NCBI GenBank assembly: GCA_020025545.1
Contig: JAHHRX010000002.1
Coordinates: forward strand, 1 to 64,000
From: Oscillospiraceae bacterium
GTDB lineage: Bacteria; Bacillota; Clostridia; Oscillospirales; Oscillospiraceae
Length of the DNA: 64,000 nucleotides
Direction of reading: 5' to 3'
Part shown: one piece after another, positions 41,139-49,682 of the stretch
Layout of the letters: each line of letters starts with the position of its first letter
How positions within the stretch are numbered: position 1 is the first letter of the stretch
Notes under the pieces: generated by a model
Database searches by the model: none
What the model was told of the DNA's origin: nothing
Seen by the model: the letters and a program-made list of their open reading frames with translations, nothing else
Translations under genes and position numbers: made by a program

Positions 41139-41196
41139 AAAGCATTGCAGGTTTCTTTCACCGATTTCTTTTCGTGGGATATGGAGGAGTAATATC

Positions 41197-41619
41197 ATGT
41201 TTCAGAAGCGTATTGTAAGCCTCTTGCTGATTCTTTTGGCTCTGGGGATTGCCGGCATGGCGGCCGGCTGTGCTCAGAAGCCCGAGGAAAGCAAATATTC
41301 CAATGTTGTGATCAAAAAGGGGCTGACCGGTTCGGAGGTAAAGGCAGATTCCGAAATACAGCAGAAGCTTTGCGCCATGCTGACCGATGAACAGCTGTCC
41401 AAACTGGCTGTCAATGAGCAAGCTTCCGAAGATCCCGAATATGGCGGCGAAATTTTCCTTGTGGAATATGACTGTGACGGCAGCCACTATTCCTGGATTT
41501 GCACGGAGCAAAACACCTTTTGCAAGGTTTCCGGCACTTCCGATGCAGCAGTGAAAAATTATCAGGCCCCTTCACCGATCACCCGGCAGATTCAGAATAT
41601 TCTGAACCCCGGAAAATAA
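41197..41619 (+). CDS. Small lipoprotein of unknown function
   Basis: 140 residues; ATG with TGGAGGAG upstream. A lipoprotein signal ends in the lipobox A-A-G-C with the cysteine at residue 25. The mature part is hydrophilic and acidic (KPEESKYSNVVIKKGLTGSEVKADSE), followed by a compact region with three cysteines (YDCDGSHYSWICTEQNTFCKVSG). I do not recognise a family. It forms a single-gene unit with its own promoter and a structured leader. Confidence 0.75.
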   Translation: MFQKRIVSLLLILLALGIAGMAAGCAQKPEESKYSNVVIKKGLTGSEVKADSEIQQKLCAMLTDEQLSKLAVNEQASEDPEYGGEIFLVEYDCDGSHYSWICTEQNTFCKVSGTSDAAVKNYQAPSPITRQIQNILNPGK

Positions 41620-41657
41620 CCGCATATTTGCCCCGGAATCACCGTTTTGGTAACAAT

Positions 41658-41699
41658 CAAGAGCGCCTATCAAAAGGATAGGCGCTCTTGCTGCTTTTA
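41658..41699 (+). terminator. Terminator between the lipoprotein gene and hemW
   Basis: A 14-bp perfect stem (CAAGAGCGCCTATC/GATAGGCGCTCTTG, 41658-41690) with a 5-nt loop, then CTGCTTTTAT on the plus strand. It may also slow minus-strand transcription from hemW. Confidence 0.8.
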
Positions 41700-42890
41700 T
41701 CTTCTTTTTGCAAGGGGTTTTGAACGCTCCTGAAGCAGGAGAAGGTCGGAAATAATGGAATTGCTGAGCAGGAACCCTTCCGGAGTCAGGCGCCAGCGGC
41801 CGTTTTCGCTGCCGAGGGCGTGTCCTCTCTGGCGGCACAGCTCCAGCGCCTGCTCCAAGGGAGCAAAGGGCAGCAGGAACTGCTTTTCGTATTCCTCCCG
41901 GCTGATGCCCTGGGTGGTGCGCAGCCGCAGCATGAGATATTCCCCCGCCCGCTCCCGGGCAGGAACCTCCTGAATGTTTTGCAGCACCTGTCCGCCGGAG
42001 CGGATCCCGTCGATATAGCCCTGCAAATCCCGGATGATGGAGAAGCGCTTGCCGGCAAAATCCGAGCTGGCATCGGGGCCGAAGCCCAGATATTCTCCGC
42101 CTGTCCAGTATTTCAGATTGTGCTTGGATTCGTAGCCCCGGCGGCTGAAATTGGAAATTTCATACTGGCGGTAGCCCTTGGTGCGGAGGATCTCCACCAT
42201 GGCAAGGTACATATCCGCCTGCATATCGTCATCCGGCAGGTTCACCATATCCTGGCAGGCATAGAGGGGCGTGCCCTCCTCCACCTTGAGGCCGTAACAG
42301 CTGATATGCTCCGGTGCCAGAGAAATCACATTCCGCAGAGTTTTTTCCCAGCTTTCCAGATCCTGCTCCGGCAGACCGTAAATCAGATCCAGCGAGAGAT
42401 TTTTGAAGCCCGCCTTGCGGATCCGCTCCACTGCCGTGATGGCCTGATCGAAATTATGGGGACGGCCGATTTCTTCCAGAATACGGTCGTCGTCGCACTG
42501 GACGCCCAGACTGACCCGGTTGAAGCCCTCTCCCCGAAGCCGCCGCAGAAGCCGGGGCGTTACGGAATCGGGGTTTGCCTCGAAGGTGATTTCCGCATCG
42601 GCGGTCACATCGAAAGAGCGGCGGATGATGCTCAGAATGGCCGCCATGCCGTCGGCCCCGAAAAAGCTGGGGGTGCCGCCGCCGAAATAAATGGTGTCCA
42701 CCTGATAATCCGGCGCCAGATCTCCGGTTTCCCGGATATGTTCGCAGACAGCATCCAGATAGCTGTCCATCAGTCGGTCATCTGCATCCGTGAGGGAATA
42801 GAAATCGCAGTACCGGCACTTACTTCTGCAAAACGGCACATGGATATAGATGCCCAAGGGTATTTTGGCTTTTCGTCCCAGAAGTCCCAT
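41697..42890 (-). CDS. hemW: Radical SAM heme chaperone HemW
   Basis: 397 residues. The radical SAM motif is C-R-S-K-C-R-Y-C followed by Phe, in IYIHVPFCRSKCRYCDFYS, the HemW/HemN pattern. Then come TIYFGGGTPSFF, ITFEANPD, RVSLGVQ, SLDLIYGLPEQ and YEISNFSR, all typical of the family, and a HemW C-terminal domain. HemW-type proteins bind and pass on heme; they lack the extra cysteine of true oxygen-independent coproporphyrinogen oxidase. The start has CGGAGGTAAACT before it. It follows lepA by 58 nt, the common Firmicutes order. Confidence 0.93.
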   Translation of the reverse strand: MGLLGRKAKIPLGIYIHVPFCRSKCRYCDFYSLTDADDRLMDSYLDAVCEHIRETGDLAPDYQVDTIYFGGGTPSFFGADGMAAILSIIRRSFDVTADAEITFEANPDSVTPRLLRRLRGEGFNRVSLGVQCDDDRILEEIGRPHNFDQAITAVERIRKAGFKNLSLDLIYGLPEQDLESWEKTLRNVISLAPEHISCYGLKVEEGTPLYACQDMVNLPDDDMQADMYLAMVEILRTKGYRQYEISNFSRRGYESKHNLKYWTGGEYLGFGPDASSDFAGKRFSIIRDLQGYIDGIRSGGQVLQNIQEVPARERAGEYLMLRLRTTQGISREEYEKQFLLPFAPLEQALELCRQRGHALGSENGRWRLTPEGFLLSNSIISDLLLLQERSKPLAKRR

Positions 42891-42948
42891 AGTTTACCTC
42901 CGAATTCCTAGGTTATTCTGTTTTCCCCACAAAAACAGCAAAGGTATT

Positions 42949-44757
42949 TTAATCTTCATCCAGCTTGAGCACTGCCATAAACGCTTCCGAAGGAACGGAA
43001 ACCGTACCAAAGGTGCGCATCCGCTTCTTGCCCTCCTTCTGCTTTTCCAGCAGTTTCTTCTTTCTGGTGATATCGCCGCCGTAGCACTTGGCAAGCACGT
43101 CTTTTCTCAGCGCCTTGATGGTCTCCCGGGCAATGATCTTGCCGCCGATGGCGGCCTGCACCGGAATTTCAAACTGGGCACGGGGGATATTGTCCTTCAG
43201 CTTTTCGCAGATTTTTCTGGCTCTGGGGTAGGCGTTATCTGCAAAAAGAATAAAGCTCAGTGCGTCCACCACATCGCCGTTCAGAAGAATATCCAGCTTC
43301 ACAAGGCGGCTGGGGCGGTAGCCGATCAGCTCATAGTCCAGCGAGCCGTAGCCTCTCGTCCGGGACTTGAGGGCGTCAAAAAAGTCGTAGATGATCTCGT
43401 TCAGGGGCATTTCATAGTGCAGCTCCACCCGGTTGGCATCCAGATAGACCATATCCTTGAATTCGCCCCGGCGGGAAGTGGCAAGATCCATGATATTGCC
43501 CACATATTCCTGCGGTGCCATCAGATTCAGCTTCACATAAGGCTCCTCCGCCAGCTCGATTTCCGCCGGGTCGGGGTAATCAAGGGGATTATCCACCATG
43601 AGTACCTGCCCGTCGGTCTTGGTAATGCGGTAGACGACATTGGGGGCGGTGGTAATGAGATCCAGATTGTACTCCCGTTCCAGCCGCTCCTGAATGATTT
43701 CCATATGGAGCAGTCCCAAAAATCCGCATCGGAAGCCGAAGCCCAGTGCAATGGAGCTTTCCAGATCATAGGTCATGGAAGCATCGTTCAGCTTCAGCTT
43801 TTCCAGCGCATCCCGCAGATCCTGATATTTGGCGCCGTCTGCCGGATAAATGCCGGAATAGACCATGGGCTGAACAGGGCGGTAGCCGGGCAGAGGCTCG
43901 GCGGCAGGATTTTCCACGGTGGTAATGGTGTCGCCCACCCGTGTGTCGGAAACGGTCTTGATGGAGGCGGTGATATAGCCTACTTCGCCGGCACCCAGAG
44001 AATCCCGGGGTGTCAGTCCCAGCGGGTTCATGGTGCCCACCTCCACCACACGGTAGACAGCGCCGGTTGCCATCATCCGAATATCCATGCCGGGCTTTAC
44101 GGTGCCTTCTTTAATACGGGTATAGACGATAACGCCCCGGTAAGGATCATACTGACTGTCAAAAATCAGCGCCTGCAGGGGTGCGTTTCTGTCTCCCTTG
44201 GGGGCGGGAATTTCCTTTACGATCATTTCCAGCACGGAATGGATGTTGATGCCGTTTTTCGCGGAAATTTCCGGGGCATCCTCTGCCGGAATGCAGATAA
44301 TGTCCTCGATTTCTGCCTTTACCTCTTCCGGGCGGGCAGAGGGCAGGTCGATTTTATTGATGACCGGCAGGACCTCCAGTCCTGCATCGGTGGCAAGGAA
44401 GGTATTGGCCAGTGTCTGGGCCTCCACACCCTGAGATGCATCTACCACCAGCACAGCTCCTTCGCAGGCCGCCAGAGAGCGGGACACTTCGTAGTTAAAG
44501 TCCACATGACCCGGCGTATCGATCAGGTTCAGGGCATAGGTTTCCCCGTCGTCGGCGGTATAGGAAAGCTGTACGGCGGTGGCTTTGATGGTAATGCCAC
44601 GCTCCCGCTCCAGCTCCATGGAATCGAGGATCTGGCTTGCCATGGCACGCTGGTCTATGGCGTCACATTCCTCCAGCAGACGGTCTGCCAGAGTGGATTT
44701 GCCGTGGTCGATGTGGGCGATAATGGAAAAATTACGGATTTTAGAAAGCTCGGTCAT
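42949..44757 (-). CDS. lepA: Elongation factor 4 (back-translocase LepA)
   Basis: 602 residues, normal length. G1 motif AHIDHGKSTLADRLLE, switch region ERGITIKA, G3 DTPGHVDF, G4 NKIDLPSA, and the LepA-specific C-terminal domain ending in RKKKLLEKQKEGKKRMRTFGTVSVPSEAFMAVLKLDED with the conserved basic patch. It is a ribosome-bound GTPase affecting translocation and 30S assembly. It is the first gene of a lepA-hemW operon. Confidence 0.97.
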   Translation of the reverse strand: MTELSKIRNFSIIAHIDHGKSTLADRLLEECDAIDQRAMASQILDSMELERERGITIKATAVQLSYTADDGETYALNLIDTPGHVDFNYEVSRSLAACEGAVLVVDASQGVEAQTLANTFLATDAGLEVLPVINKIDLPSARPEEVKAEIEDIICIPAEDAPEISAKNGINIHSVLEMIVKEIPAPKGDRNAPLQALIFDSQYDPYRGVIVYTRIKEGTVKPGMDIRMMATGAVYRVVEVGTMNPLGLTPRDSLGAGEVGYITASIKTVSDTRVGDTITTVENPAAEPLPGYRPVQPMVYSGIYPADGAKYQDLRDALEKLKLNDASMTYDLESSIALGFGFRCGFLGLLHMEIIQERLEREYNLDLITTAPNVVYRITKTDGQVLMVDNPLDYPDPAEIELAEEPYVKLNLMAPQEYVGNIMDLATSRRGEFKDMVYLDANRVELHYEMPLNEIIYDFFDALKSRTRGYGSLDYELIGYRPSRLVKLDILLNGDVVDALSFILFADNAYPRARKICEKLKDNIPRAQFEIPVQAAIGGKIIARETIKALRKDVLAKCYGGDITRKKKLLEKQKEGKKRMRTFGTVSVPSEAFMAVLKLDED

Positions 44758-44814
44758 TGGTTACACCTCATATAACGGAATCTGTCCCTGCGTCGAAGGA
44801 ACGCCATTTTCCCA

Positions 44815-44843
44815 ATTATACCGAATTTTTGCAAAAAAGTAAA
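44815..44843 (-). promoter_or_regulatory. Promoter of lepA
   Basis: Minus strand TTTACT (44838-44843), 17-nt spacer, TATAAT (44815-44820). Confidence 0.6.
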
Positions 44844-44937
44844 CTGTATGTTTTCGTGAAAAATCGGGAAAACTGTGTTTGGCGGACGATAAAAACGGCG
44901 AAATCCCCACATTTTGAAAAAATTTTCTCATAAACCC

Positions 44938-44966
44938 TTGTCAAAATCGGGAAATCGATATATAGT
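44938..44966 (+). promoter_or_regulatory. Promoter of rpoD
   Basis: TTGTCA (44938-44943), 17-nt spacer, TATAGT (44961-44966), about 50 nt before the ATG. Confidence 0.65.
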
Positions 44967-45017
44967 CTTACCGCACCAATCGTTTATATTTATTAGGAAG
45001 ATAAAGAGGAGCAATAT

Positions 45018-46169
45018 ATGAGTACTGCGAAAAAAACGGTTAACAAAAGCACGGAAGATCTGCAGTCCGCAATGCAGGCCCTGATTACCCAAGGCCGCAA
45101 GGACGGTGTCATCAAAGCCACCGACCTGAACGCTTTGCTGGAAAAGATGGATCTCTCTCCGGAGAAGATTGAGGATATCTATGACCGCTTTGAAGCCATG
45201 AACATCCAAATTGTAAGTTCCGAATTGGATCTGGACATCGAAAATGATCTGGACTTGGGTGCCGGCCTTGACGATGACATTGACCTTTCCGGCGTTGAGG
45301 ACGAGGACTACATCGACCCTGTGGACCTTGCCGCAGAATACAATCTGGACGATCCTGTGCGTATGTACCTGAAGGAAATCGGACAGGTGAGCCTGCTGTC
45401 TGCTGACGAGGAAATTGCCCTTGCCAAGCGTGTCGCCGAAGGCGATCAGGATGCCAAGGTCAAGCTGACAGAAGCCAATCTCCGCCTCGTAGTCTCCATT
45501 GCAAAGAAATATTCCGGCAGAGGCCTGCACATTCTGGACCTCATTCAGGAGGGCAACACCGGCCTGATCCGGGCTGTGGACAAATTCGACTGGACAAAGG
45601 GAAACAAATTCTCTACATATGCCACTTGGTGGATCCGACAGGCTATCACCAGAGCCATTGCCGATCAGGCACGGACCATCCGGGTGCCTGTGCATATGGT
45701 AGAGGTCATTAACAAGGCCACCCGCTGTAACCGCAAGCTGGTGCAGGAGCTGGGCCGTGAACCCACCGTGGAGGAAATCGCCGCCGAGCTGGGTCTGCCT
45801 GTGGAAAAAATCATCGAAGCCAATCGCACTGCCGCCGATACCCTGAGTCTTGATACCCCCGTGGGTGACGAAGAGGACACCTCCATCGGTTCTTTTGTGG
45901 AGGACGACCGTACCCCCGGCCCCGCCGATGCCACTTCCAATGCTCTGCTGGCAGAGGCCCTCAAGGAAATTCTCGGCACCCTCACCGAGCGGGAAGCCGA
46001 TGTCCTTCGCATGCGCTTCGGTATGTATGACGGCCGTACCCACACGCTGGAGGAGGTTGGTCAGATCTTCGGCGTGACCCGTGAGCGGATCCGCCAGATT
46101 GAGAACAAGGCCATCCGCAAGCTCCGCCATCCCAGCCGTGCAAAGAAGATCAAGGATTTCTACTGCTAA
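45018..46169 (+). CDS. rpoD: Primary RNA polymerase sigma factor (sigma A)
   Basis: 383 residues; AGAGGAGC upstream. Region 1.1 is at about 10-60, followed by an acidic stretch (ENDLDLGAGLDDDIDLSGVEDEDYIDP). Region 1.2 begins DPVRMYLKEIGQVSLL; region 2 holds NLRLVVSIAKKYSGRGLHILDLIQEGN and FSTYATWWIRQAITRAI (promoter -10 recognition); region 3 and region 4 follow, ending with TLEEVGQIFGVTRERIRQIENKAIRKLRHP, the -35 helix-turn-helix. It is the housekeeping factor that should read the promoters noted in this window. dnaG, usually just upstream, is not present here; lepA is divergent instead. Confidence 0.97.
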   Translation: MSTAKKTVNKSTEDLQSAMQALITQGRKDGVIKATDLNALLEKMDLSPEKIEDIYDRFEAMNIQIVSSELDLDIENDLDLGAGLDDDIDLSGVEDEDYIDPVDLAAEYNLDDPVRMYLKEIGQVSLLSADEEIALAKRVAEGDQDAKVKLTEANLRLVVSIAKKYSGRGLHILDLIQEGNTGLIRAVDKFDWTKGNKFSTYATWWIRQAITRAIADQARTIRVPVHMVEVINKATRCNRKLVQELGREPTVEEIAAELGLPVEKIIEANRTAADTLSLDTPVGDEEDTSIGSFVEDDRTPGPADATSNALLAEALKEILGTLTEREADVLRMRFGMYDGRTHTLEEVGQIFGVTRERIRQIENKAIRKLRHPSRAKKIKDFYC

Positions 46170-46197
46170 GCCCGGGAGGGTAGCTGAAAGTTAAGAA

Positions 46198-46232
46198 TCC
46201 GGCACTTTCCAAAGAAAGTGCCGGACTTTTTT
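46198..46232 (+). terminator. Terminator of rpoD
   Basis: A 12-bp perfect stem (TCCGGCACTTTC/GAAAGTGCCGGA), 4-nt loop, then CTTTTTTG. Confidence 0.93.
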
Positions 46233-46373
46233 GCAGTCTGCGGAAAACGGTCTTTCGTCACACCCAAGGATGCAGTCCCATGGGCACCCGATATGCCGCA
46301 AAGGACTGTATGCAATCCTGCCGTGCCGCTTTTGCGCCTATTGCAAAAGGAGCGACATTTGTCCCTTCCCCTC

Positions 46374-46401
46374 TTGTTTTTTCAGGAAAGCGGTGTATAA
46401 T
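46374..46401 (+). promoter_or_regulatory. Promoter of the MATE gene
   Basis: TTGTTT (46374-46379), 16-nt spacer, TATAAT (46396-46401). Confidence 0.6.
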
Positions 46402-46438
46402 AGAGCCGAAAAATCTGACTAGGGAGCAAGAAGAGAAA

Positions 46439-47836
46439 ATGATGATGGAGAATGATCTGGGCCGGGACAAGATTTCCCGGCTGGTTTTGCGGATCGCCCT
46501 GCCCAGTATGCTGGCGCAGTTTGTAAATGTATTATACAGTATCGTGGATCGGATTTTTGTGGGCAATATCCCCGGCACCGGAGATCTGTCGCTGGCAGGC
46601 GTTGGTGTCTGCGGCCCCATTGTCACCATGATCAGCGCCTTTGCTTTTCTGGTGGGCGTCGGCGGTACGCCGCTGATCGGCATTGCTCTGGGCGAAAACA
46701 ACCGGGAGAAGGCATCCCGGATTCTTGCCAACTGCTTTGCCATGCTGGTGGGAATTTCGGTGCTGGTCACGGCCGCTGTTCTGGCTCTCAAAGGCCCCAT
46801 GCTCCGCATTTTCGGTGCCAGTGACCAGACCTTTCCCTATGCGAATGCCTATTTTACCGTCTATGTCAGCGGTACGATTTTCGCCCTGCTGTCCGTCGGA
46901 CTTTATCAGTTTGTGATTGCTCAGGGATATGCCAAAATCGGTATGTTTTCCGTGATTCTAGGTGCCGTTCTCAACATGATTCTGGACCCCATCTTTATTT
47001 TTGTGTTTCATCTGGGCGTTCGGGGCGCCGCAATGGCCACTGTCCTCTCTCAGGCCGCCAGCACTGCATTTGTGCTGACCTTCCTGCTGAAAAAGGCCCA
47101 CATTACCATCACATTCGGGGGCTACAACTCCCGGATCATGCTTCGGGTGCTGAAGCTGGGCGTGACTCCCTTTCTCATTATTGCGGCGGACAACATCATG
47201 CTCATTGCCATGAACGCCCTGCTCCAGAAGTACGGCGGTGCCCGGGGTGATATGCTCATCACCGTCAACACCGTCGTTCAGAGCTTCATGCTTCTGGTGA
47301 CCATGCCGCTGGGCGGCATCAGCGGCAGTACCCAGTGCATTTTGAGCTATAATTACGGCGCAGGCCATTCCCATCGTGTGCTGAAAGCGGAAAAATACAT
47401 CATGGCTCTGTGCATGGGCTACACCGCCATTCTCTTTATTCTTGCCCGGGTGGCAGGAGATGTCTTTGTTTCTCTTTTCACCACCGATCCGGAGCTGAAT
47501 GCCGCCGCCTGCCGTGCCATCCGCATCTGTACCCTCATGGCAATTCCCTTGGGTGCGCAGTACGCCATTGTGGACTGCTTCACCGGCATGGGGCAGGTTC
47601 AGATTTCCCTGCCGCTGTCCTTCTGGCGGAAGGCGGTTTATTTCACGGCGCTGTTTTTGATCCCAACGGTGGCGGATGCCTCCATGATTTTCTATGCCGA
47701 ACCCATTTCCGACATTATCGCCCCCATGATTTCCGTGCCGCTTTATTTCTGGGTGATCCGGCGGATCCTCCGGAAGCGGGAATCCTATCTGTCCTCTGCA
47801 CCGTCGGAAAACCCGGCAGAGGGAAACGAAAAATGA
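46439..47836 (+). CDS. MATE family efflux transporter
   Basis: 465 residues from the first of three consecutive ATG codons at 46439 (AGGGAG upstream); the longer frame would begin in the rpoD terminator region. Twelve hydrophobic segments form two MatE repeats, with ISRLVLRIALPSMLAQFVNVLYSIVDRIFVGNIPG at the N-terminus and the second repeat from about residue 230 (LKLGVTPFLIIAADNIML). MATE proteins export drugs or metabolites using Na+ or H+; the substrate is unknown. Confidence 0.93.
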   Translation: MMMENDLGRDKISRLVLRIALPSMLAQFVNVLYSIVDRIFVGNIPGTGDLSLAGVGVCGPIVTMISAFAFLVGVGGTPLIGIALGENNREKASRILANCFAMLVGISVLVTAAVLALKGPMLRIFGASDQTFPYANAYFTVYVSGTIFALLSVGLYQFVIAQGYAKIGMFSVILGAVLNMILDPIFIFVFHLGVRGAAMATVLSQAASTAFVLTFLLKKAHITITFGGYNSRIMLRVLKLGVTPFLIIAADNIMLIAMNALLQKYGGARGDMLITVNTVVQSFMLLVTMPLGGISGSTQCILSYNYGAGHSHRVLKAEKYIMALCMGYTAILFILARVAGDVFVSLFTTDPELNAAACRAIRICTLMAIPLGAQYAIVDCFTGMGQVQISLPLSFWRKAVYFTALFLIPTVADASMIFYAEPISDIIAPMISVPLYFWVIRRILRKRESYLSSAPSENPAEGNEK

Positions 47837-48057
47837 TATATACTATTCGCTTGCAAATATTAAAAAACTGCATATAATGAAAATAGAAGCCCTGTAATTA
47901 CGAAAGAAGCTTTGGATACATGGCAGAAAAATCATGGCTGCAAGGGGTGATAATACGGCTGTCTGATAAGAATGAAAGACTGCTGATCAAACCGTCCGGG
48001 GTGCAGGACAAGCTGGTGAATCAGAATTCTCAGACGTTTTTTAATGAGGTGCATCTT

Positions 48058-48246
48058 ATGAAAAAAGAAAGTAAAATGATATTGGTTACGGTAATTGCTG
48101 TACTGATAGCTTTAACCTGCGGGGCATTTCTTGATTTTTATCCTTTTTTAGGTGACGATTTGATTGTTCGGGAAATCCAATTTTGCACCTTCCTGATATG
48201 CGTTGTAATTGCCGTATGCACAGCTATGATTTCAAAGAAGAAATAA
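48058..48246 (+). CDS. Small two-helix membrane protein
   Basis: 62 residues from the ATG at 48058 (GAGGTG 6 nt upstream): MKKESKMILVTVIAVLIALTC, a short loop with GDD, and a second helix (FCTFLICVVIAVCTAMI) ending in SKKK. An in-frame ATG at 47920 would add 46 hydrophilic residues but has a poorer ribosome site. Function is unknown. A strong terminator overlaps its stop codon, which supports it as a real transcribed unit. Confidence 0.55.
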   Translation: MKKESKMILVTVIAVLIALTCGAFLDFYPFLGDDLIVREIQFCTFLICVVIAVCTAMISKKK

Positions 48247-48276
48247 AAGGAGCGGAGATTTCTCCGCTCCTTTTTT
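48245..48276. terminator. Bidirectional terminator
   Basis: AAAAGGAGCGGAGA pairs with TCTCCGCTCCTTTT across 2 nt, T-rich on both sides. It serves the small membrane protein and the convergent gene at 48316-49485. Confidence 0.9.
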
Positions 48277-48315
48277 CATTGTGATTCCTCTTTCCGGTAT
48301 GGCGCACCAGATGCC

Positions 48316-49485
48316 CTATTCTTCGTTAGATATAAAGTACACTGCCTGCATTGAGCCGTGTTGCGGAAATTCTTTATCCAAATATGTGCGCAATTCTATG
48401 CTCAGATAATATTCCGCGCTTTTGTCGGTTTCTTTCACCTTAAATGGCTCGTAATAGGAACACGACTCAAATTGCGCCGTAAAACTGTCCAGCACCGGCT
48501 TCTGAATCTCCAGCAAGTGCGGGTCTGTCACCCGGATATTTTGGATTCGGGTTGCCTCACCGATTTGCTCATTCATCATAGAAAGCGTATCGCTCAGCTT
48601 ACGCAGATTCTCAGACTTATCCTTGTTAACATCCAGATAAACATAGTAGGTTACGGACTCAACCGCACCGCCTCTTGCCACATTGATACTGACATAGGTA
48701 TTTCGGTCAATTTCCTCTGCATATGGTTGCACATACAGGCTATAGCCAAGCTCACCTGAACCGCCATTATCGGGATCCTCCCCCCTCACAGTGAAGCCCT
48801 GCTTTCGAAAATAATCTTCCAATGCGTGCCAGCTTACGCTGGCAGCTCTTTTTTCCTCCTCTATGCTCTGGTAGGCATCTACAAATTCCGGAACCACGGA
48901 AAGACTCAACACCAGGATCGGTGTTATCCAGATTACGAGAGAGCACCATTTCGTATGCGGCCGTGACACATTGGCATTTTGCATAACCTCGGCAATATCT
49001 TCGGCCAGCACAGTCAGAAAACGAAATACCTTCAAAAAGAGCAGCACCGAAAATATGCCCTGAATGGCTTTGCCCGCCTTCTTTATGCTTCCGTTATCGC
49101 TGTGAGACATGCCCCTGCCCACCGCTTGTCCGGCTACCCCTGCCGTGACCCAGCGAAGATTGTTCTCCCTCTTATAACTCACCACTTTTTCCACAAGGTT
49201 TTTGTATTTCTTTGTCTGCGTCCCGATCACCGGAATTCCATAGGTGCAGGTTAGCACAACAAGGATGATCGCCTCCAGGATCATTACGGTTGCGGTGCCT
49301 TTCACTAACGGCGCTCTGTCTTCCAAATAAACCGCATTGCCCAAAGAAATCAAGATTGCAAGCGCCAGCAAAGCCAGAAATACACCCAACACTGCGCTTG
49401 CCGCTTTTGCGCAAAAATAGAACCTCTTCAGCATTCTTTTTTCGGAATTGTTCAGAATAGATCCGTTCAATGTATTAGAATCCAT
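48316..49485 (-). CDS. Membrane protein of unknown function
   Basis: 389 residues; ATG with AGGGG upstream. Two helices lie near the N-terminus (about 26-50 and 65-87), a third hydrophobic stretch at about 135-160 (IFSVLLFLKVFRFLTVLAEDI), and a fourth at about 182-200 (CSLVIWITPILVLSLSV). The C-terminal half (200-389) is hydrophilic and likely extracytoplasmic, with VSWHALEDYFRKQGFTV, VQPYAEEIDRNTYVSINVARGGAVESVTYYVYLD and a mixed alpha/beta pattern. I recognise no family. A+T content is higher than in the flanking housekeeping genes. Its promoter carries an inverted repeat over the -10. Confidence 0.8.
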   Translation of the reverse strand: MDSNTLNGSILNNSEKRMLKRFYFCAKAASAVLGVFLALLALAILISLGNAVYLEDRAPLVKGTATVMILEAIILVVLTCTYGIPVIGTQTKKYKNLVEKVVSYKRENNLRWVTAGVAGQAVGRGMSHSDNGSIKKAGKAIQGIFSVLLFLKVFRFLTVLAEDIAEVMQNANVSRPHTKWCSLVIWITPILVLSLSVVPEFVDAYQSIEEEKRAASVSWHALEDYFRKQGFTVRGEDPDNGGSGELGYSLYVQPYAEEIDRNTYVSINVARGGAVESVTYYVYLDVNKDKSENLRKLSDTLSMMNEQIGEATRIQNIRVTDPHLLEIQKPVLDSFTAQFESCSYYEPFKVKETDKSAEYYLSIELRTYLDKEFPQHGSMQAVYFISNEE

Positions 49486-49532
49486 ATTTTTCCCCTCTAC
49501 TCAAAATTTTCGGAAATGATTTCCTCCTCTCA

Positions 49533-49572
49533 TACCGTAATATAGTATAATTCATTCTTACGGTAACTGCAA
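49533..49572 (-). promoter_or_regulatory. Promoter with operator-like inverted repeat
   Basis: Minus strand TTGCAG (49567-49572), 17-nt spacer, TATACT (49544-49549). TACCGTAA (49533-49540) and TTACGGTA (49558-49565) are perfect inverted copies that bracket the -10, a position where a dimeric repressor would block RNA polymerase. Confidence 0.6.
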
Positions 49573-49586
49573 CCAAAAAACACCGC

Positions 49587-49664
49587 CGCCCCGCCCGGAA
49601 ACGAAGGGTGCCGGGGCTTATATAGAAACAAAAACAGCAGTCACGACAAAGTGACTGCTGTTTT
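49587..49664 (-). terminator. Tandem terminators after pnp
   Basis: First, AAAACAGCAGTCAC pairs perfectly with GTGACTGCTGTTTT (49631-49664), T-rich on the minus side. Then GCCCCG/CGGGGC (about 49589-49617) forms a second GC-rich hairpin followed on the minus strand by a run of six T near 49575-49580. Confidence 0.75.
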
Positions 49665-49682
49665 AATGTTACCCTTCAGGAA

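Noticed and set aside
47920..48057. Longer start (46 more residues) of the small membrane protein
   Set aside because: The upstream ATG has a poor ribosome site, whereas the ATG at 48058 has GAGGTG at a good distance; the extension is hydrophilic and unremarkable. It remains possible.
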